A stretch of 64,000 bases of DNA from Natrinema limicola JCM 13563 (GCF_000337475.1 NZ_AOIT01000029.1:1-64000), one strand, 5' to 3'; counted from the stretch's first letter, positions 43,169 through 53,097 are shown. Notes: a model not told the origin generated them from the letters alone. Program-made: numbers and translations.

Positions 43169-43585
43169 TTACCGTACGATCGTCACTGGCACGGGTGCCT
43201 GTCGAGCGACCCGTTCCGCGACGCTGCCAAGTAAGACCCGCGAGAAGCCCGATCGACCGTGGCTGCCCACGACGATTAGATCGATCGCGTTTTCTGCCGC
43301 GTAGTCGACGATGGCGTCCGCCGGCTGGCCGACGGCCACTGCCGTCTCGATCGAACGCCCCTCGTCCGCTGCCCTGGCTTCGGCATCGGCGAGCAGTTCC
43401 GCTGCGTCCTCGCGCCTGTGCTCGAGCAGTTCCGTCGGCCCGAGGTGTGCGACTTCGCCGTAGCTACTGTTCGTCGGATCGATGGCGTGGAGGACCGTGA
43501 TGTCGTCGTCGGCGTGTTCCGCACACGCAAACTCGAGTGCCGCCCACCCCGGCTCCGAGTCCTCGAGGGCGACTAGTAAGTGCAT
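43169..43585 (-). CDS. Universal stress protein UspA family
   Basis: 138 aa. MHLLVALEDSEPGWAALEFA, then GSHGRSGFSRVLLGSVAERV with the complete nucleotide loop. Differs from the VPTDGS type at the N-terminus. Monocistronic. Confidence 0.92.
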   Translation of the reverse strand: MHLLVALEDSEPGWAALEFACAEHADDDITVLHAIDPTNSSYGEVAHLGPTELLEHRREDAAELLADAEARAADEGRSIETAVAVGQPADAIVDYAAENAIDLIVVGSHGRSGFSRVLLGSVAERVARQAPVPVTIVR

Positions 43586-43617
43586 ACTGGTACGTACGGG
43601 GACCAGTTACTTGATTG

Positions 43618-44331
43618 TCAGCCATTCACATTCGATCCGCAGCGACTCGAGTCGGCCGTCGGAACGGCGGTCGCGATCGACCGGAGCCACGCCTCGCGGT
43701 CGTCGGCCCCGACGGCTGCGGAGGCGGCCCCCGTCGCGTCGACGCCGCAGTCGAACGCGCGGGAGACATCTTCGGCGGTCCGAACGCCGCCGCCGACGAA
43801 CGTCCGCGTTTCGGGGGCTTCGTCGGCAACCGCTTCGACGAACGCCTCGATGCGCTCGGGATGCGTTCGGACCATCCCCTCCTCGGTGGCGATATCGGCC
43901 GGTCGCTCGAAGAGCAGCCACTCCGGGCCGGCGGCCAGCGCCATCCGGGCCGTCGACAGACTCTCGACGGCGACGATCGACTCGAGGCCAAGCTCGGCAC
44001 ACCGGTCGACAGCCCGATCGACGGCAGTCAGCGCCGCTTCGTGTTCGGGATGCGAGACGAAGACTGCGTCAGCACCGGCGTTCGCGACCGCCTCGAGGGT
44101 AACGTCACCCATCCCACTTTCGGCTCGTGGGACGCCTGCCTGTGCGACGATCGGCAGGGTCGTCCGCTCGGCGACGAGTCGGAGGTCGGGCAACTGAGGG
44201 GCGACGGCGAAGCGACTGCCGGTTTCGTCGCGGACCCGCTCGATCGTCTCCGCGAACGCGAGCGCGTCGTCGCCGGTCGTCCCGGCGTAGGTCTTGTAGT
44301 TGACGAGGAAAACGGGGGCTCCGATTCCCAT
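43618..44331 (-). CDS. Triosephosphate isomerase-like protein, divergent
   Basis: 237 aa. The barrel has the catalytic trio in place: Asn11/Lys13 in VNYKTYAG, His94 in FVSHPEHE (instead of the usual NHSE) and Glu142 in LLFERPADIATEEG (instead of EPPELIGTG). The phosphate loop is FVGGGVRTAEDVSRAF with CGVDATGAASAAV. Because these loops differ from normal archaeal TpiA, it could be a paralogue acting on another phospho-triose or -ketose. A 49-aa gene ends 4 nt upstream. No glycolytic neighbours. Confidence 0.72.
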   Translation of the reverse strand: MGIGAPVFLVNYKTYAGTTGDDALAFAETIERVRDETGSRFAVAPQLPDLRLVAERTTLPIVAQAGVPRAESGMGDVTLEAVANAGADAVFVSHPEHEAALTAVDRAVDRCAELGLESIVAVESLSTARMALAAGPEWLLFERPADIATEEGMVRTHPERIEAFVEAVADEAPETRTFVGGGVRTAEDVSRAFDCGVDATGAASAAVGADDREAWLRSIATAVPTADSSRCGSNVNG

Positions 44332-44335
44332 CCGT

Positions 44336-44485
44336 CTATTCGGAGTATCCCTCCTGCAGGAACGCGCCTTCGGTCTCGTACATCGAGACGAGTTCCTCGA
44401 TGAGTTCTTCGGGTGTCTCTCCCTCCTCGCAGTGGCTTTCGAGTCGATCCATCAGGTCGTCGCTGATCTCGAGTGTCTGTGTCAT
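44336..44485 (-). CDS. 49-aa protein resembling ribbon-helix-helix antitoxin-type small proteins
   Basis: Starts MTQTLEISDDLMDRLESHCE, then EELIEELVSMYETEGAF and ends EGYSE. A beta strand and two helices in this order resemble CopG/DUF7557-type proteins; this is recalled, not searched. It sits 4 nt before the triosephosphate isomerase-like gene, so both are on one transcript. Too short for DNA-binding certainty. Confidence 0.7.
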   Translation of the reverse strand: MTQTLEISDDLMDRLESHCEEGETPEELIEELVSMYETEGAFLQEGYSE

Positions 44486-44594
44486 TGATTATCGGCCGCG
44501 GTGTACCCGCGTCGGTCAACGTATCGGTGCCCGTCGTCAAATAGACGGGGGCCACACACATAGCCGTTTGCGGGTGGCATGTGCACGCGGTCGG

Positions 44595-45386
44595 CTACTC
44601 GAGCGAGCCGTCCTCGAACGACTGTTCGCGCCAGGTCGTCCAGTCGTAGAGGCGCTCGAGTTCACCGCCTTGCTGGCGGATCGCCACGGCAGTATTAAAG
44701 AGGAACGCGGCGACGAGCGTCGTCCCGACGAGCCAGACGGCGTCGGCGAGTGCCTCGTAGCCGGGCAGGAAGTTCGTCAGCAGGTCGACGAACACGACGG
44801 CGGTGACGCAGACGATCGCCGGCAGCAGATGGCGTGTCAGCGCCGCGAAGGTCGTCCCTTCGTGGACGCGGACGGCGCGGATGCCGTAGAGGACGGCCCA
44901 CGCGGAGGTAACGACCCAGCCGACCGCGACGACCAGCCGCGTCGCGGCGGTCTCGATCAGGAACGTACCCCACCACGCGGCGACGAAGCTGCCGATAACG
45001 ACGTAATCGGCCCACGCGGGCAACAACGGGGAGCGATCGCCCGCGGCCGGCTGGTCGTAGTACACCGCGCGGATCGACAGCGCGAGAAAGAGGATGAAAA
45101 AGAGGATCGCGCCGTCGACGAACCGACCGATCCAGGCTGGCTCGAGCAGTATCGAGGCGACGCCGGCGACGGCGTAGACGATCGCTGCGCCGATCCCGGC
45201 CAGCAGGTACCACTGCTCGGTGGTCGCCTCGACCGCGAGGACCTCGCGGATGTAGATAATCGCGTAGTAGAGCAGGACGACTGCCGCGACGCCCATCGCA
45301 AGGTACGCGAACAGCCGCCCGATCGCGACCGTCGTGGCCGGATCACTGGCATCGAACGTGATCGACGAACTCGGAGCGAACATCAT
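44595..45386 (-). CDS. Polytopic membrane protein, unknown, 263 aa
   Basis: Not recognised. Seven or so hydrophobic helices, for example LFAYLAMGVAAVVLLYYAII, AILFFILFLALSIRAVYY and YVVIGSFVAAWWGTFLIETA. This layout recalls rhodopsin-like proteins, but no retinal lysine can be placed. The C-terminus is acidic (EQSFEDGSLE). A TATA element is about 30 nt upstream of the ATG. Confidence 0.7.
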   Translation of the reverse strand: MMFAPSSSITFDASDPATTVAIGRLFAYLAMGVAAVVLLYYAIIYIREVLAVEATTEQWYLLAGIGAAIVYAVAGVASILLEPAWIGRFVDGAILFFILFLALSIRAVYYDQPAAGDRSPLLPAWADYVVIGSFVAAWWGTFLIETAATRLVVAVGWVVTSAWAVLYGIRAVRVHEGTTFAALTRHLLPAIVCVTAVVFVDLLTNFLPGYEALADAVWLVGTTLVAAFLFNTAVAIRQQGGELERLYDWTTWREQSFEDGSLE

Positions 45387-45412
45387 CGGGTGAGCGTGGC
45401 TGCCGAGCCGGA

Positions 45413-45422
45413 ATAAGTATAC
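45413..45422 (-). promoter_or_regulatory. TATA box of the 263-aa membrane protein gene
   Basis: GTATACTTAT on the minus strand, about 27-36 nt before the start at 45386. Confidence 0.5.
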
Positions 45423-45452
45423 ACCCCTGTTGCAGCCGGTCGGGAAGTCCGC

Positions 45453-45950
45453 TTACTCGGTATCCGTCGATGCAGCCGCCGCCTCGAGCAGTGTCTGGCG
45501 CTCGTCGAAGTACGCCGGCGCGTCGGCGTCGGCCTCGAACTCGATGACGCGAGTCAACGCTGTCTGTCCGTCTTCTGCTTCCGCCGCGAGGTCTTCTGCG
45601 AGATCGGTGTAGTCGGCGGCTAACTCCTGAAAGGCCTGCATCCGGGCTTGTTTCGCCTCGACGAGGAGTTGCTTCTCCTCGAGCGTTTCCTGTCGCTCTT
45701 CGATCGCCGCGACGTCGCTCTCGCTTGTGGCTGGGAGCTCCGCAGTCGAGGGGGTTTCGGTTCCGGGTACCTCGTCGGGCAGTGCCTCGAGGCGTGATCG
45801 GAGCTCGGCCATCTCCTGGTCGATTTCATCTAGGAGTTCGTCGGCCTCTGCGCCCATCTGCTCGACGCGGCCCGAGAGCAAGCCGGCCTGTGTCCGGCAG
45901 TACTCGATGACCTCGTCGACCGCGAATGTGTCCGCGGCGTCGTCGCTCAT
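45453..45950 (-). CDS. Coiled-coil protein of unknown function, 165 aa
   Basis: Not recognised. Long heptad-rich helices (about 20-60 and 75-140, e.g. EERQETLEEKQLLVEAKQAR) separated by a Pro/Thr-rich hinge (PGTETPSTAELPATSE). Very acidic and without membrane helices; probably a cytosolic dimer. Upstream is a divergent membrane protein gene. Confidence 0.65.
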   Translation of the reverse strand: MSDDAADTFAVDEVIEYCRTQAGLLSGRVEQMGAEADELLDEIDQEMAELRSRLEALPDEVPGTETPSTAELPATSESDVAAIEERQETLEEKQLLVEAKQARMQAFQELAADYTDLAEDLAAEAEDGQTALTRVIEFEADADAPAYFDERQTLLEAAAASTDTE

Positions 45951-46057
45951 AGGGTTCCTTGGGACTGCCGGCCGAAGTCACTTTGGTCCGGCCGCGAGTG
46001 GCTGGTCACGGGCTGTTGTCCGGCAGTATTAGGAATGGGCACGCACGAGATGTCCCC

Positions 46058-46708
46058 ATGATCCGTCGTCATGCGCTTGCAGCAGCGATCGCTCTCCTGG
46101 CGTTCGTTCCCATGCCGGCCGCCGCACAGCGGGGTTTCAGAGACACCCTCGCGAACCCCACGACCCCCGAGGAAATAGCGCTCGCGTTCGGCGTCTACGT
46201 CGCCGTCACGCTCGTCATCGGCGCGATCGTCTTGACCATCGACCGCTCGTACGTGCGGTCGATCGAAGCGCGGCTCAGCGATGACCCGGTGAGTGTGGGC
46301 GTGATCGGACTGGGCGTGCTCGTCGGTGGGTTCGTCGTGTTCGCCGCTCTGGGAGCCGTCGTAGCGCTGCTCGTCGACGCTGGCGCGCCTGCAGCCCTCG
46401 AGGCTGTCCCTACACTCGTGGGGATCGGTATCTCGGTCGGACTGACCGTCATCAACACGGTCGGGATGATCGTAGCCGGGTTGGTCGTGCTCCGTCGACT
46501 CCGTGACGAGCCGGAGCCGAACCCGTGGCTCGCGCTCGTCGTCGGGGCACTCGTCGTCCAGGTTTTGTATCTGGTGCCGCTGCTCAATCTCGCCGTCGCC
46601 GTCTTCGTCGTTGCCCTCGCGACCGGCGCGATCGTCGGCCAGTGGTGGCAGGGACGAACCGCCGACCCCTCTGAGTCGGAGTCACACGAGCAGATATTAG
46701 ACAGCTAA
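46058..46708 (+). CDS. Membrane protein with N-terminal signal, unknown, 216 aa
   Basis: Not recognised. ALAAAIALLAFVPMPAAAQR looks like a cleaved Sec signal. Four more hydrophobic stretches follow (e.g. VYVAVTLVIGAIVLTI and VLVGGFVVFAALGAVVALLV), in the manner of bactofilin-free or DUF-type haloarchaeal membrane proteins. The tail is acidic. UvrA begins 135 nt later; I see no obvious promoter between. Confidence 0.65.
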   Translation: MIRRHALAAAIALLAFVPMPAAAQRGFRDTLANPTTPEEIALAFGVYVAVTLVIGAIVLTIDRSYVRSIEARLSDDPVSVGVIGLGVLVGGFVVFAALGAVVALLVDAGAPAALEAVPTLVGIGISVGLTVINTVGMIVAGLVVLRRLRDEPEPNPWLALVVGALVVQVLYLVPLLNLAVAVFVVALATGAIVGQWWQGRTADPSESESHEQILDS

Positions 46709-46843
46709 ATCCGAGCGCTAGTTGCCAACACGGATCACGCTATTTGCCTTTCAGACTCGTTAAGTCCGTCCGGCCACTGATTCGGATACAATGAATCTGG
46801 ACCCGTATCGACACGAGAGACAGTCTACGATCGTGCGCGAACG

Positions 46844-49807
46844 ATGAGCAAGGACACCATCGACGTTCGCGGGGCGGAGGAACACAACCTCAAGGACATC
46901 GACGTGACGATCCCGCGTGAGGAGTTCACTGTCGTCACCGGCCTCTCGGGGTCGGGCAAGTCCTCACTGGCGTTCGAGACGGTCTATGCCGAAGGCCAGC
47001 GCCGGTACATCGAGAGCCTCTCGGCGTATGCACGGAACTTCCTCGGCCAGATGGACAAACCCCAGGTCGAGACCGTCGAGGGCCTCTCGCCGGCGATCTC
47101 GATCGATCAGAAAAACGCCGCGAACAACCCCCGCTCGACGGTCGGGACGGTCACCGAACTCCACGACTACCTGCGCTTGCTGTACGCTCGCGTCGGCACG
47201 CCTCACTGTCCGGAGTGTGGCCGCGAAGTCGGTGAGCAGAGCGCCCAGAACATGGTCGAACGCATCCTCGAGCTCCCCGAGGGAACCAAGGCCAAACTCG
47301 CGGCACCCGTGGTCCGCGACCAGAAGGGGGCCTTCGAGGACCTCTTTGCGGAACTCGTCTCGGAGGGGTATGCCCGTGTCGAGATCGACGGTGAGGAACA
47401 CGATCTGACGCTCGAGGACCCAGATCTGGACGAGAACTTTGACCACACGATCGACGTGATCGTCGACCGCGTGAAGGTCTCGGTCGAGGACCGGCCGCGC
47501 ATCATCGACAGCGTCGAGACGGCACTCGACGAGGCCGAGGGCGTCCTGAAAGTCATCCTCCCGGACGCCTCCGAAGAAGTCGCCGAAGATCTCGGCGCAG
47601 AAGCCCGCCGAACTGGTGCACTCGGCGACGAGACCGAAGACGACGACCGCTTCGTCGTCGAGTTCTCGAAGGATCTCGCCTGTACGCACTGCGGGATCGA
47701 CGTGCCTGAGATCGAGACCCGCTCGTTCTCCTTTAACTCGCCCCACGGTGCCTGTCCCGAGTGTGAGGGCCTCGGCGAGACCAAGGAGGTCGACGAAGAC
47801 CTCGTCATCCAGGACGAGTCCAAGCCCCTGAAACACGTCTTCGAGCCCTGGAGCTACAACCGGTCGTACTATCGGACCCGACTCGACGCCGTCGCCGCAC
47901 ACTTCGACGTTTCGCTCGAGACGCCCTTCGAGGAACTCGACGACGACATCCAGCAGGCGTTCCTCTACGGCACTGACGAGCAGGTGCTGTTCAAGCGACA
48001 GACGAAAAACGGCACCCGCCGGAAGAAAAAGCGCTTCGAGGGCGTTATTCCCAACTTAGAGCGCCGGTACATCGAGACCGATTCGGACTCGACGCGCGAA
48101 CACATCGAGGACTACATGTCGGTCACGGAGTGTCCAGCCTGTGACGGCACCCGCCTCAAACCCGCCTCGCGTGCGGTGCTGGTCGACGACACGTCGATCA
48201 CCGAAATCAATGCGATGAGCATCGGCGACGCCTTGGCGCACTTCGAAGCGATGGAAGCCGACCTCACCGAACGCGAGAAGGTGATCGCCGAGGAGATCCT
48301 GAAAGAAATCCGCGCGCGACTCGGCTTCATGACCGAGGTCGGCCTCGAGTATCTCACGCTCGATCGCGAGGCTTCCACGCTCTCGGGCGGCGAGAGCCAG
48401 CGCATCCGGCTCGCGACCCAGATCGGCTCCGGGCTCGTGGGCGTCCTCTATGTACTCGACGAGCCCTCGATCGGCCTCCACCAGCGGGACAACGACCGCC
48501 TGCTCGATACGCTCGAGGAACTGCGCGACTTGGGGAACACCCTGCTCGTCGTCGAACACGACGAGGAGACGATGCGCCGCGCTGACAACGTCATCGACAT
48601 GGGGCCCGGTCCCGGAAAGCGCGGCGGCGAGGTCGTCGTCAACGGCCCCGTCGAGGAGGTCAAGGCCAGTGAGGAATCGATCACCGGCGACTACCTCTCG
48701 GGGCGCAAGCAGATCCCCGTCCCCGACGAGCGACGGGACCCCGACGGCGCGCTAACGATCCGCGGCGCACGCCAGCACAACCTCGCGGATCTCGACATCG
48801 ACATCCCGCTTAGCTGCTTTACGGCGATCACCGGGGTGTCGGGTTCGGGCAAGTCCACGCTCATGCACGAGGTGCTCTACAAGGGACTGGCCCGCGAAAT
48901 GAACAACAACACGAGCGTAATTCCGGGCGACCACGACGCCCTCGAGGGCCTCGAGGCGATCGAAACCGTCCGGCTGATCGATCAGTCGCCGATCGGCCGC
49001 ACGCCCCGGTCGAACCCCGCGACCTACACCAACGTCTTCGACTACGTTCGCGAACTGTTCGCCGAGACCAAACTCGCGAAACAGCGCGGCTACGAGAAGG
49101 GCCGCTTCTCGTTCAACGTCAAGGGCGGTCGCTGTGAGGAGTGCGGTGGCCAGGGCACCGTCAAGATCGATATGAACTTCCTCTCGGACGTCTACGTCCC
49201 CTGCGAGGAGTGTGACGGCGCTCGCTACAACGACGCCACGCTCGATGTCACCTACAAGGGCAAGACCATCGCCGACGTCCTCGAGATGTCGGTCGAGGAA
49301 GCCTACGACTTCTTCGAGTCCTCGAGCCAGATCCGCCGCCGGCTCCAGTTGCTCAAGGACGTCGGGCTCGATTACATGAAACTCGGCCAGCCCTCGACGA
49401 CGCTCTCGGGCGGTGAGGCCCAGCGGATCAAACTCGCCGAGGAACTGGGGAAGAAAGACTCCGGCGAGACGCTCTACCTGCTCGACGAGCCGACGACCGG
49501 CCTCCACAGCGCGGACGAGCGCAAACTGATCGACGTCCTCCACCGGCTGACCGACAACGGCAATACGGTCGTCGTCATCGAACACGAACTCGACCTCGTG
49601 AAAAACGCCGATCACATCATCGATCTCGGCCCCGAAGGTGGCGAACACGGCGGCGAAATCGTCGCCACCGGGACGCCGGAGGATGTCGCGCGCCGCGAGG
49701 ACTCTCACACCGGCCGCTACTTGCGAGACCTGCTGCCGAAGGTCGATCTCGAGGGGCCACGCGGCGAGCGCGTCGAGCCCGTGACGGCACCGATGGACGA
49801 CGATTGA
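46844..49807 (+). CDS. uvrA: Excinuclease ABC subunit UvrA
   Basis: 987 aa. Damage-recognition ATPase of nucleotide excision repair, working with UvrB and UvrC. It has two ABC ATPase halves: Walker [15 protein letters not shown] (near 32) with signature [12 protein letters not shown], and [14 protein letters not shown] with [12 protein letters not shown]. Zinc sites are CPECGRE, CPECEG, CPACDGT and CEECGG. Haloarchaea acquired Uvr genes from bacteria. No uvrB or uvrC in the window. A remnant of the palindromic element follows the stop. Confidence 0.97.
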   Translation: MSKDTIDVRGAEEHNLKDIDVTIPREEFTVVTGLSGSGKSSLAFETVYAEGQRRYIESLSAYARNFLGQMDKPQVETVEGLSPAISIDQKNAANNPRSTVGTVTELHDYLRLLYARVGTPHCPECGREVGEQSAQNMVERILELPEGTKAKLAAPVVRDQKGAFEDLFAELVSEGYARVEIDGEEHDLTLEDPDLDENFDHTIDVIVDRVKVSVEDRPRIIDSVETALDEAEGVLKVILPDASEEVAEDLGAEARRTGALGDETEDDDRFVVEFSKDLACTHCGIDVPEIETRSFSFNSPHGACPECEGLGETKEVDEDLVIQDESKPLKHVFEPWSYNRSYYRTRLDAVAAHFDVSLETPFEELDDDIQQAFLYGTDEQVLFKRQTKNGTRRKKKRFEGVIPNLERRYIETDSDSTREHIEDYMSVTECPACDGTRLKPASRAVLVDDTSITEINAMSIGDALAHFEAMEADLTEREKVIAEEILKEIRARLGFMTEVGLEYLTLDREASTLSGGESQRIRLATQIGSGLVGVLYVLDEPSIGLHQRDNDRLLDTLEELRDLGNTLLVVEHDEETMRRADNVIDMGPGPGKRGGEVVVNGPVEEVKASEESITGDYLSGRKQIPVPDERRDPDGALTIRGARQHNLADLDIDIPLSCFTAITGVSGSGKSTLMHEVLYKGLAREMNNNTSVIPGDHDALEGLEAIETVRLIDQSPIGRTPRSNPATYTNVFDYVRELFAETKLAKQRGYEKGRFSFNVKGGRCEECGGQGTVKIDMNFLSDVYVPCEECDGARYNDATLDVTYKGKTIADVLEMSVEEAYDFFESSSQIRRRLQLLKDVGLDYMKLGQPSTTLSGGEAQRIKLAEELGKKDSGETLYLLDEPTTGLHSADERKLIDVLHRLTDNGNTVVVIEHELDLVKNADHIIDLGPEGGEHGGEIVATGTPEDVARREDSHTGRYLRDLLPKVDLEGPRGERVEPVTAPMDDD

Positions 49808-49825
49808 TCGGCAGCCCGTATCAGA
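49808..49825. repeat. Remnant of the palindromic element after uvrA
   Basis: TCGGCAGCCCGTATCAG resembles the end CAGCAGCCCGTA-TCA of copy E and follows the uvrA TGA at once. Only the terminal 13-14 bp remain. It may be a deletion relic. Confidence 0.3.
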
Positions 49826-49860
49826 ACGGCTAACTGCGAACCCGCCCAACCCGCTGTCAG

Positions 49861-50274
49861 ATGACCGGACTGAAGGCCGTCGTTCGCCGCGGATTCGCCG
49901 GCGGTGGCGGCGCAGCGCTGCTGCTGGCCGGCCTCTTTGCCGTCGGTGGCGGAACGGAGCCGACGACATTGCTTCTGGCTGGCTGGCTCGCCGTCGTCGG
50001 CCTGTCGTTGCTGCTGGCCGGCCGCCGGGAGCACCTCACCGTCGGCGGTCGAACCTTCGGTTGGCCCCGCGTTGCCGCGATCGGTATCAGTGTCCTCGCT
50101 GTCGGCTCGAGTGCGTTCGGGCTCTCGAGGCTGGGCCAGTTCGCAGTCGGGAGCACAATGTGGCTGCTCACCGGCCTCGTGACGCTGTTCGTGCTTGGCT
50201 ATCTCGTCTGGTTCGCCCTCGAGTGCTGGCGCGGTGGCTGGCACCTCGACGATGCGATGTTCGCTGTCGAGTGA
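49861..50274 (+). CDS. Membrane protein, unknown, 137 aa
   Basis: Not recognised. Four hydrophobic helices (GGAALLLAGLFAVGGG, LLLAGWLAVVGLSLLLAG, VAAIGISVLAVGSSAFGL and MWLLTGLVTLFVLGYLVWFA). Glycine-rich and without charged residues in the membrane. Follows uvrA by 53 nt and could share its transcript. Confidence 0.65.
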   Translation: MTGLKAVVRRGFAGGGGAALLLAGLFAVGGGTEPTTLLLAGWLAVVGLSLLLAGRREHLTVGGRTFGWPRVAAIGISVLAVGSSAFGLSRLGQFAVGSTMWLLTGLVTLFVLGYLVWFALECWRGGWHLDDAMFAVE

Positions 50275-50361
50275 GGCCGTGATGCTTGATGGGAGTCACT
50301 CGAGTTCTCGGGACACACAATCAGCAGTACAGCCAAGGCCGTTGCCGGTCAACCACTATCT

Positions 50362-50709
50362 ATGGCAGATGATGACACCCACGACGAAGAGCCGACGCCG
50401 ATCGAGGAAAAACGGACGGATTCGTTCGATCTCGAGTTATCCGAGCGCGTCGAGATCGGTGTGACACGGGGTGAAACCGCCCTCGAGATCGGCCCGCCGC
50501 GTGACTATCCCGATCGGGCCGACGTCTCGGTTCGGCCGGAGTCGGAGACGGACCACCGCGTGATCGTCAGTATCGACGCGATGGTCGGCGATCACGGGAC
50601 GGGCCACGCCGATATCGCGTTGACGCCAGCAGAGGCCCGCATGCTTCGGGAGTATCTCGACGAAACAGTGCGCTGGATGACCGAAGATGACGACGATGCC
50701 GACCGCTGA
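50362..50709 (+). CDS. Acidic cytosolic protein, unknown, 115 aa
   Basis: Not recognised. An acidic disordered start (ADDDTHDEEPTPIEEKRTD), a beta-rich middle (VEIGVTRGETALEIGPPRD) and a helical end (TPAEARMLREYLDETVRW). The convergent CBS gene ends 63 nt away. Confidence 0.6.
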   Translation: MADDDTHDEEPTPIEEKRTDSFDLELSERVEIGVTRGETALEIGPPRDYPDRADVSVRPESETDHRVIVSIDAMVGDHGTGHADIALTPAEARMLREYLDETVRWMTEDDDDADR

Positions 50710-50772
50710 CTAACGCGGCGCGCAGATAGATCCCCGTCACCCAAAACGGCGTGGCGATCCGATTGCGCGTGC

Positions 50773-51180
50773 TTATTCCGCGGGGCTTGGCGATTGCACG
50801 CGCGAGATGTAGCCTGCCAGATCCGAGGTCGTGATCATCCCGATTACGCCCTCGTCCTCGTCGACGACCGGGGTGTGGTGGAAGCCGTGTTCGATCATGG
50901 CGTCTGCCACGTTGCGGATGCTTTCCTGAGCCGTGGTCGTGACAACGGCTGTCGTCATGTACTTCGAGACCGGCGTCTGGTCTTTCGGCTTCTGTTCGGC
51001 GACGATCTCGACGAAGTCCGTCGTCGTCAGGATGCCCTCGAGGTGGTTCTCATCGTCGACGACCATGACCGACCCGATTCCGTTCTCGAGCATCTCCTGT
51101 GCGGCGTCTTCGACGAGCGTGTCCGGCGTGACCGTGTGTATCGACGTGGACATCACCCTGGCGACGAAAATGTCTTCCAT
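50773..51180 (-). CDS. CBS-domain pair protein
   Basis: 135 aa. CBS1: VMSTSIHTVTPDTLVEDAA and GSVMVVDDENHLEGILTTTD; CBS2: YMTTAVVTTTAQESIRNVAD and HTPVVDEDEGVIGMITTSD. Stand-alone CBS pairs bind AMP, ATP or SAM and signal energy state; the partner is unknown. Has a palindromic TATA box about 25 nt upstream. Confidence 0.92.
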   Translation of the reverse strand: MEDIFVARVMSTSIHTVTPDTLVEDAAQEMLENGIGSVMVVDDENHLEGILTTTDFVEIVAEQKPKDQTPVSKYMTTAVVTTTAQESIRNVADAMIEHGFHHTPVVDEDEGVIGMITTSDLAGYISRVQSPSPAE

Positions 51181-51201
51181 ACTGACCGATACACGCCCCC
51201 T

Positions 51202-51210
51202 CATTATAAT
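51202..51210 (-). promoter_or_regulatory. TATA box of the CBS-protein gene
   Basis: ATTATAATG region on the minus strand, centred 26 nt before the ATG at 51180. The transcript should be leaderless. Confidence 0.6.
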
Positions 51211-51384
51211 GATTGTTGGTGAGTATCCTTCTCGAAGACGGGTATGGACGTCTCGGGTCGCTGTCGCACTGCTCGAGACGAGACCGACACCGTCTCTCTG
51301 TGGCGGCGCTCGAGCCTGATCGAATTGACTGCCAGCGCCCCCGATCGGGTGTGGAGATAAGTGTCCGGTCGACGAGATGACCGT

Positions 51385-53031
51385 ATGGACGTCAGCCGCG
51401 GAGTCATCGAACGGCTGGTCGAAAACGGGGTCGACACCGTCTTCGGCGTGCCCGGCACACAGACGCTGCCGTTGAACGAGACCATCGAGACGCGAGACGA
51501 CATCCGGTTCGTCATGGCCCGCCACGAGACCGCCGTCTCCCATCAGGCGTGGGGATACGCGGAAACCAGTGGGCGGCTCGCGGCGACGGCAGTCGTGCCC
51601 GGCCCGGGAGATATGAACGCCATGAACGGGCTGAAGAACGCGTTCAACGACTGTACCCCGTTACTCCACCTCGGAGTCGAAACCGAACCCGAGATCCGCG
51701 GCGGCGACGGCATCCACGAAACGCCACCCGATACCTACGACACTGTCGTCAAGGACAACGTCCTCGTCGAGCATCCCGAGAGCACGGCCGTCGTCCTCGA
51801 GGAGGCCATCGCGACCGCTGAGACGCCGCCCAAGGGGCCGGTCAGAGTCGGTATCCCGAAGAATTTCTTGACGATGGACGTCCCCCTTGCGACGCCGGCG
51901 ACGTACAGCCGCGAGTCCCTCGCGGGCGTTGCCGACCGCGACGTTGCGGCAGCCGCCGACCTTCTGGCCGCCGCTGAACGGCCAGTGATCGTCGCCGGTG
52001 GCGGTGTTCGCGCCGCCGACGCGAGCGACGAATTGCGCCGCATCGTCGACCGACTCGGTGCGCCCGTCGTCACCACCTACAAAGGCAAAGGGGTGCTTCC
52101 GGACGGTCCCGACGGTTACGTCGCCGGAACGCTCGCGGGCAGTGCCGCGCCCGAGTTGCTCGCGTGCCTCGCGGACGCCGACGCGGCGCTGGCCGTCGGC
52201 ACCGATTTCGACGCGGTTGCAACCCGTTCTTGGTCGGTCGACGTTCCCGACTCGCTGGTCCACGTCACGCTCGAGTCCGCCGACCTCGGGACCGGCTACG
52301 AGCCGACCGTCGGGATCGTCGCCGACGCCGCCGTGGCGCTGTCGGCTCTCGAGTCAGCCCTCGACAACCGTACGGTCGCGGCCGGTGACGATGCCCTCGA
52401 GCGCGCGAGCGAAGTTCGGCAGGCAACTAGCGATCGGCTCGCGGACCTTCGAACGGAATCGCCACCGATTACGTCTGTCAGTGCGCTCGAGGCCGTCCGG
52501 AAGGCGATCCCGCAAGAGACGATCGTCACCGTCGACGCCGGCGGCTTTCGCGTCTGGGGACTCAACGTCTTCGAGGCGGCGGGCCCGCGATCGTACGTCA
52601 ATCCGGGTTCGTGGGCGACGATGGGGACCGGCCTGCCGTCGGGTATCGGCGCACAGCTCGCCAACCCCGACGACGACGTAGTCGTCCTCACCGGCGACGG
52701 CGGGCTCATGATGTGTGTCCACGAACTTCACACAGCCGTCGCCGAGGACGTGCCCCTAACCGTCGTCGTCTTCGTCAACGAGGATTACGCGATCATCAGC
52801 GACGACGCCGATCGAAACTACGACCTCGAGGCGAGCGAGTACGGCTGGGCGGACGCACCGATCGACTTCGTGGGCCTCGCCGACAGCCTCGGATTGCGCG
52901 CCGAGCGCGCGGCAACGCCCGCCGAGATCCAGTCGCGGCTCGCAACCGCGATCGATGCCGACGAGCCAGTGGTGCTCGCGGTGCCGACAGACCCACGCGA
53001 GCCACAGGCGAGTGACTGGATGCGCGATTAG
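51385..53031 (+). CDS. Thiamine diphosphate-dependent enzyme of the acetolactate synthase family
   Basis: 548 aa. Three domains: N-terminal (GVPGTQTLPLNE, with Glu of MARHETAVSHQAWGYAE activating the cofactor), central (ERPVIVAGGGVRAADASDEL), and the ThDP/Mg site GDGGLMMCVHELHTAVA through FVNEDYAII. There is no neighbouring regulatory subunit gene, and residue choices differ from IlvB, so it may be a sulfopyruvate or benzoylformate decarboxylase-like, or other, member. Single gene. Downstream lies the helicase-nuclease operon, with its own promoter. Confidence 0.85.
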   Translation: MDVSRGVIERLVENGVDTVFGVPGTQTLPLNETIETRDDIRFVMARHETAVSHQAWGYAETSGRLAATAVVPGPGDMNAMNGLKNAFNDCTPLLHLGVETEPEIRGGDGIHETPPDTYDTVVKDNVLVEHPESTAVVLEEAIATAETPPKGPVRVGIPKNFLTMDVPLATPATYSRESLAGVADRDVAAAADLLAAAERPVIVAGGGVRAADASDELRRIVDRLGAPVVTTYKGKGVLPDGPDGYVAGTLAGSAAPELLACLADADAALAVGTDFDAVATRSWSVDVPDSLVHVTLESADLGTGYEPTVGIVADAAVALSALESALDNRTVAAGDDALERASEVRQATSDRLADLRTESPPITSVSALEAVRKAIPQETIVTVDAGGFRVWGLNVFEAAGPRSYVNPGSWATMGTGLPSGIGAQLANPDDDVVVLTGDGGLMMCVHELHTAVAEDVPLTVVVFVNEDYAIISDDADRNYDLEASEYGWADAPIDFVGLADSLGLRAERAATPAEIQSRLATAIDADEPVVLAVPTDPREPQASDWMRD

Positions 53032-53056
53032 CGGCCCGCCACTCGAGTGTGCTTAC

Positions 53057-53065
53057 ATTTAAATA
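53057..53065 (+). promoter_or_regulatory. AT-rich TATA element of the helicase-nuclease operon
   Basis: ATTTAAATA, 33-41 nt before the ATG at 53098. It implies one transcript for the three overlapping genes with a leader of about 10 nt. Confidence 0.5.
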
Positions 53066-53097
53066 GGAAATCGGCCATACTCGGTGACGTACGATCG

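Noticed and set aside
44595-45386. Seven-helix membrane protein as a rhodopsin
   Set aside because: No retinal-binding Lys in the last helix and no rhodopsin motifs seen.
46005-46040. CGGGCTGTTGTCCGGCAGTATTAGG as another element copy
   Set aside because: Only about ten bases match and there is no opposing arm or target duplication.
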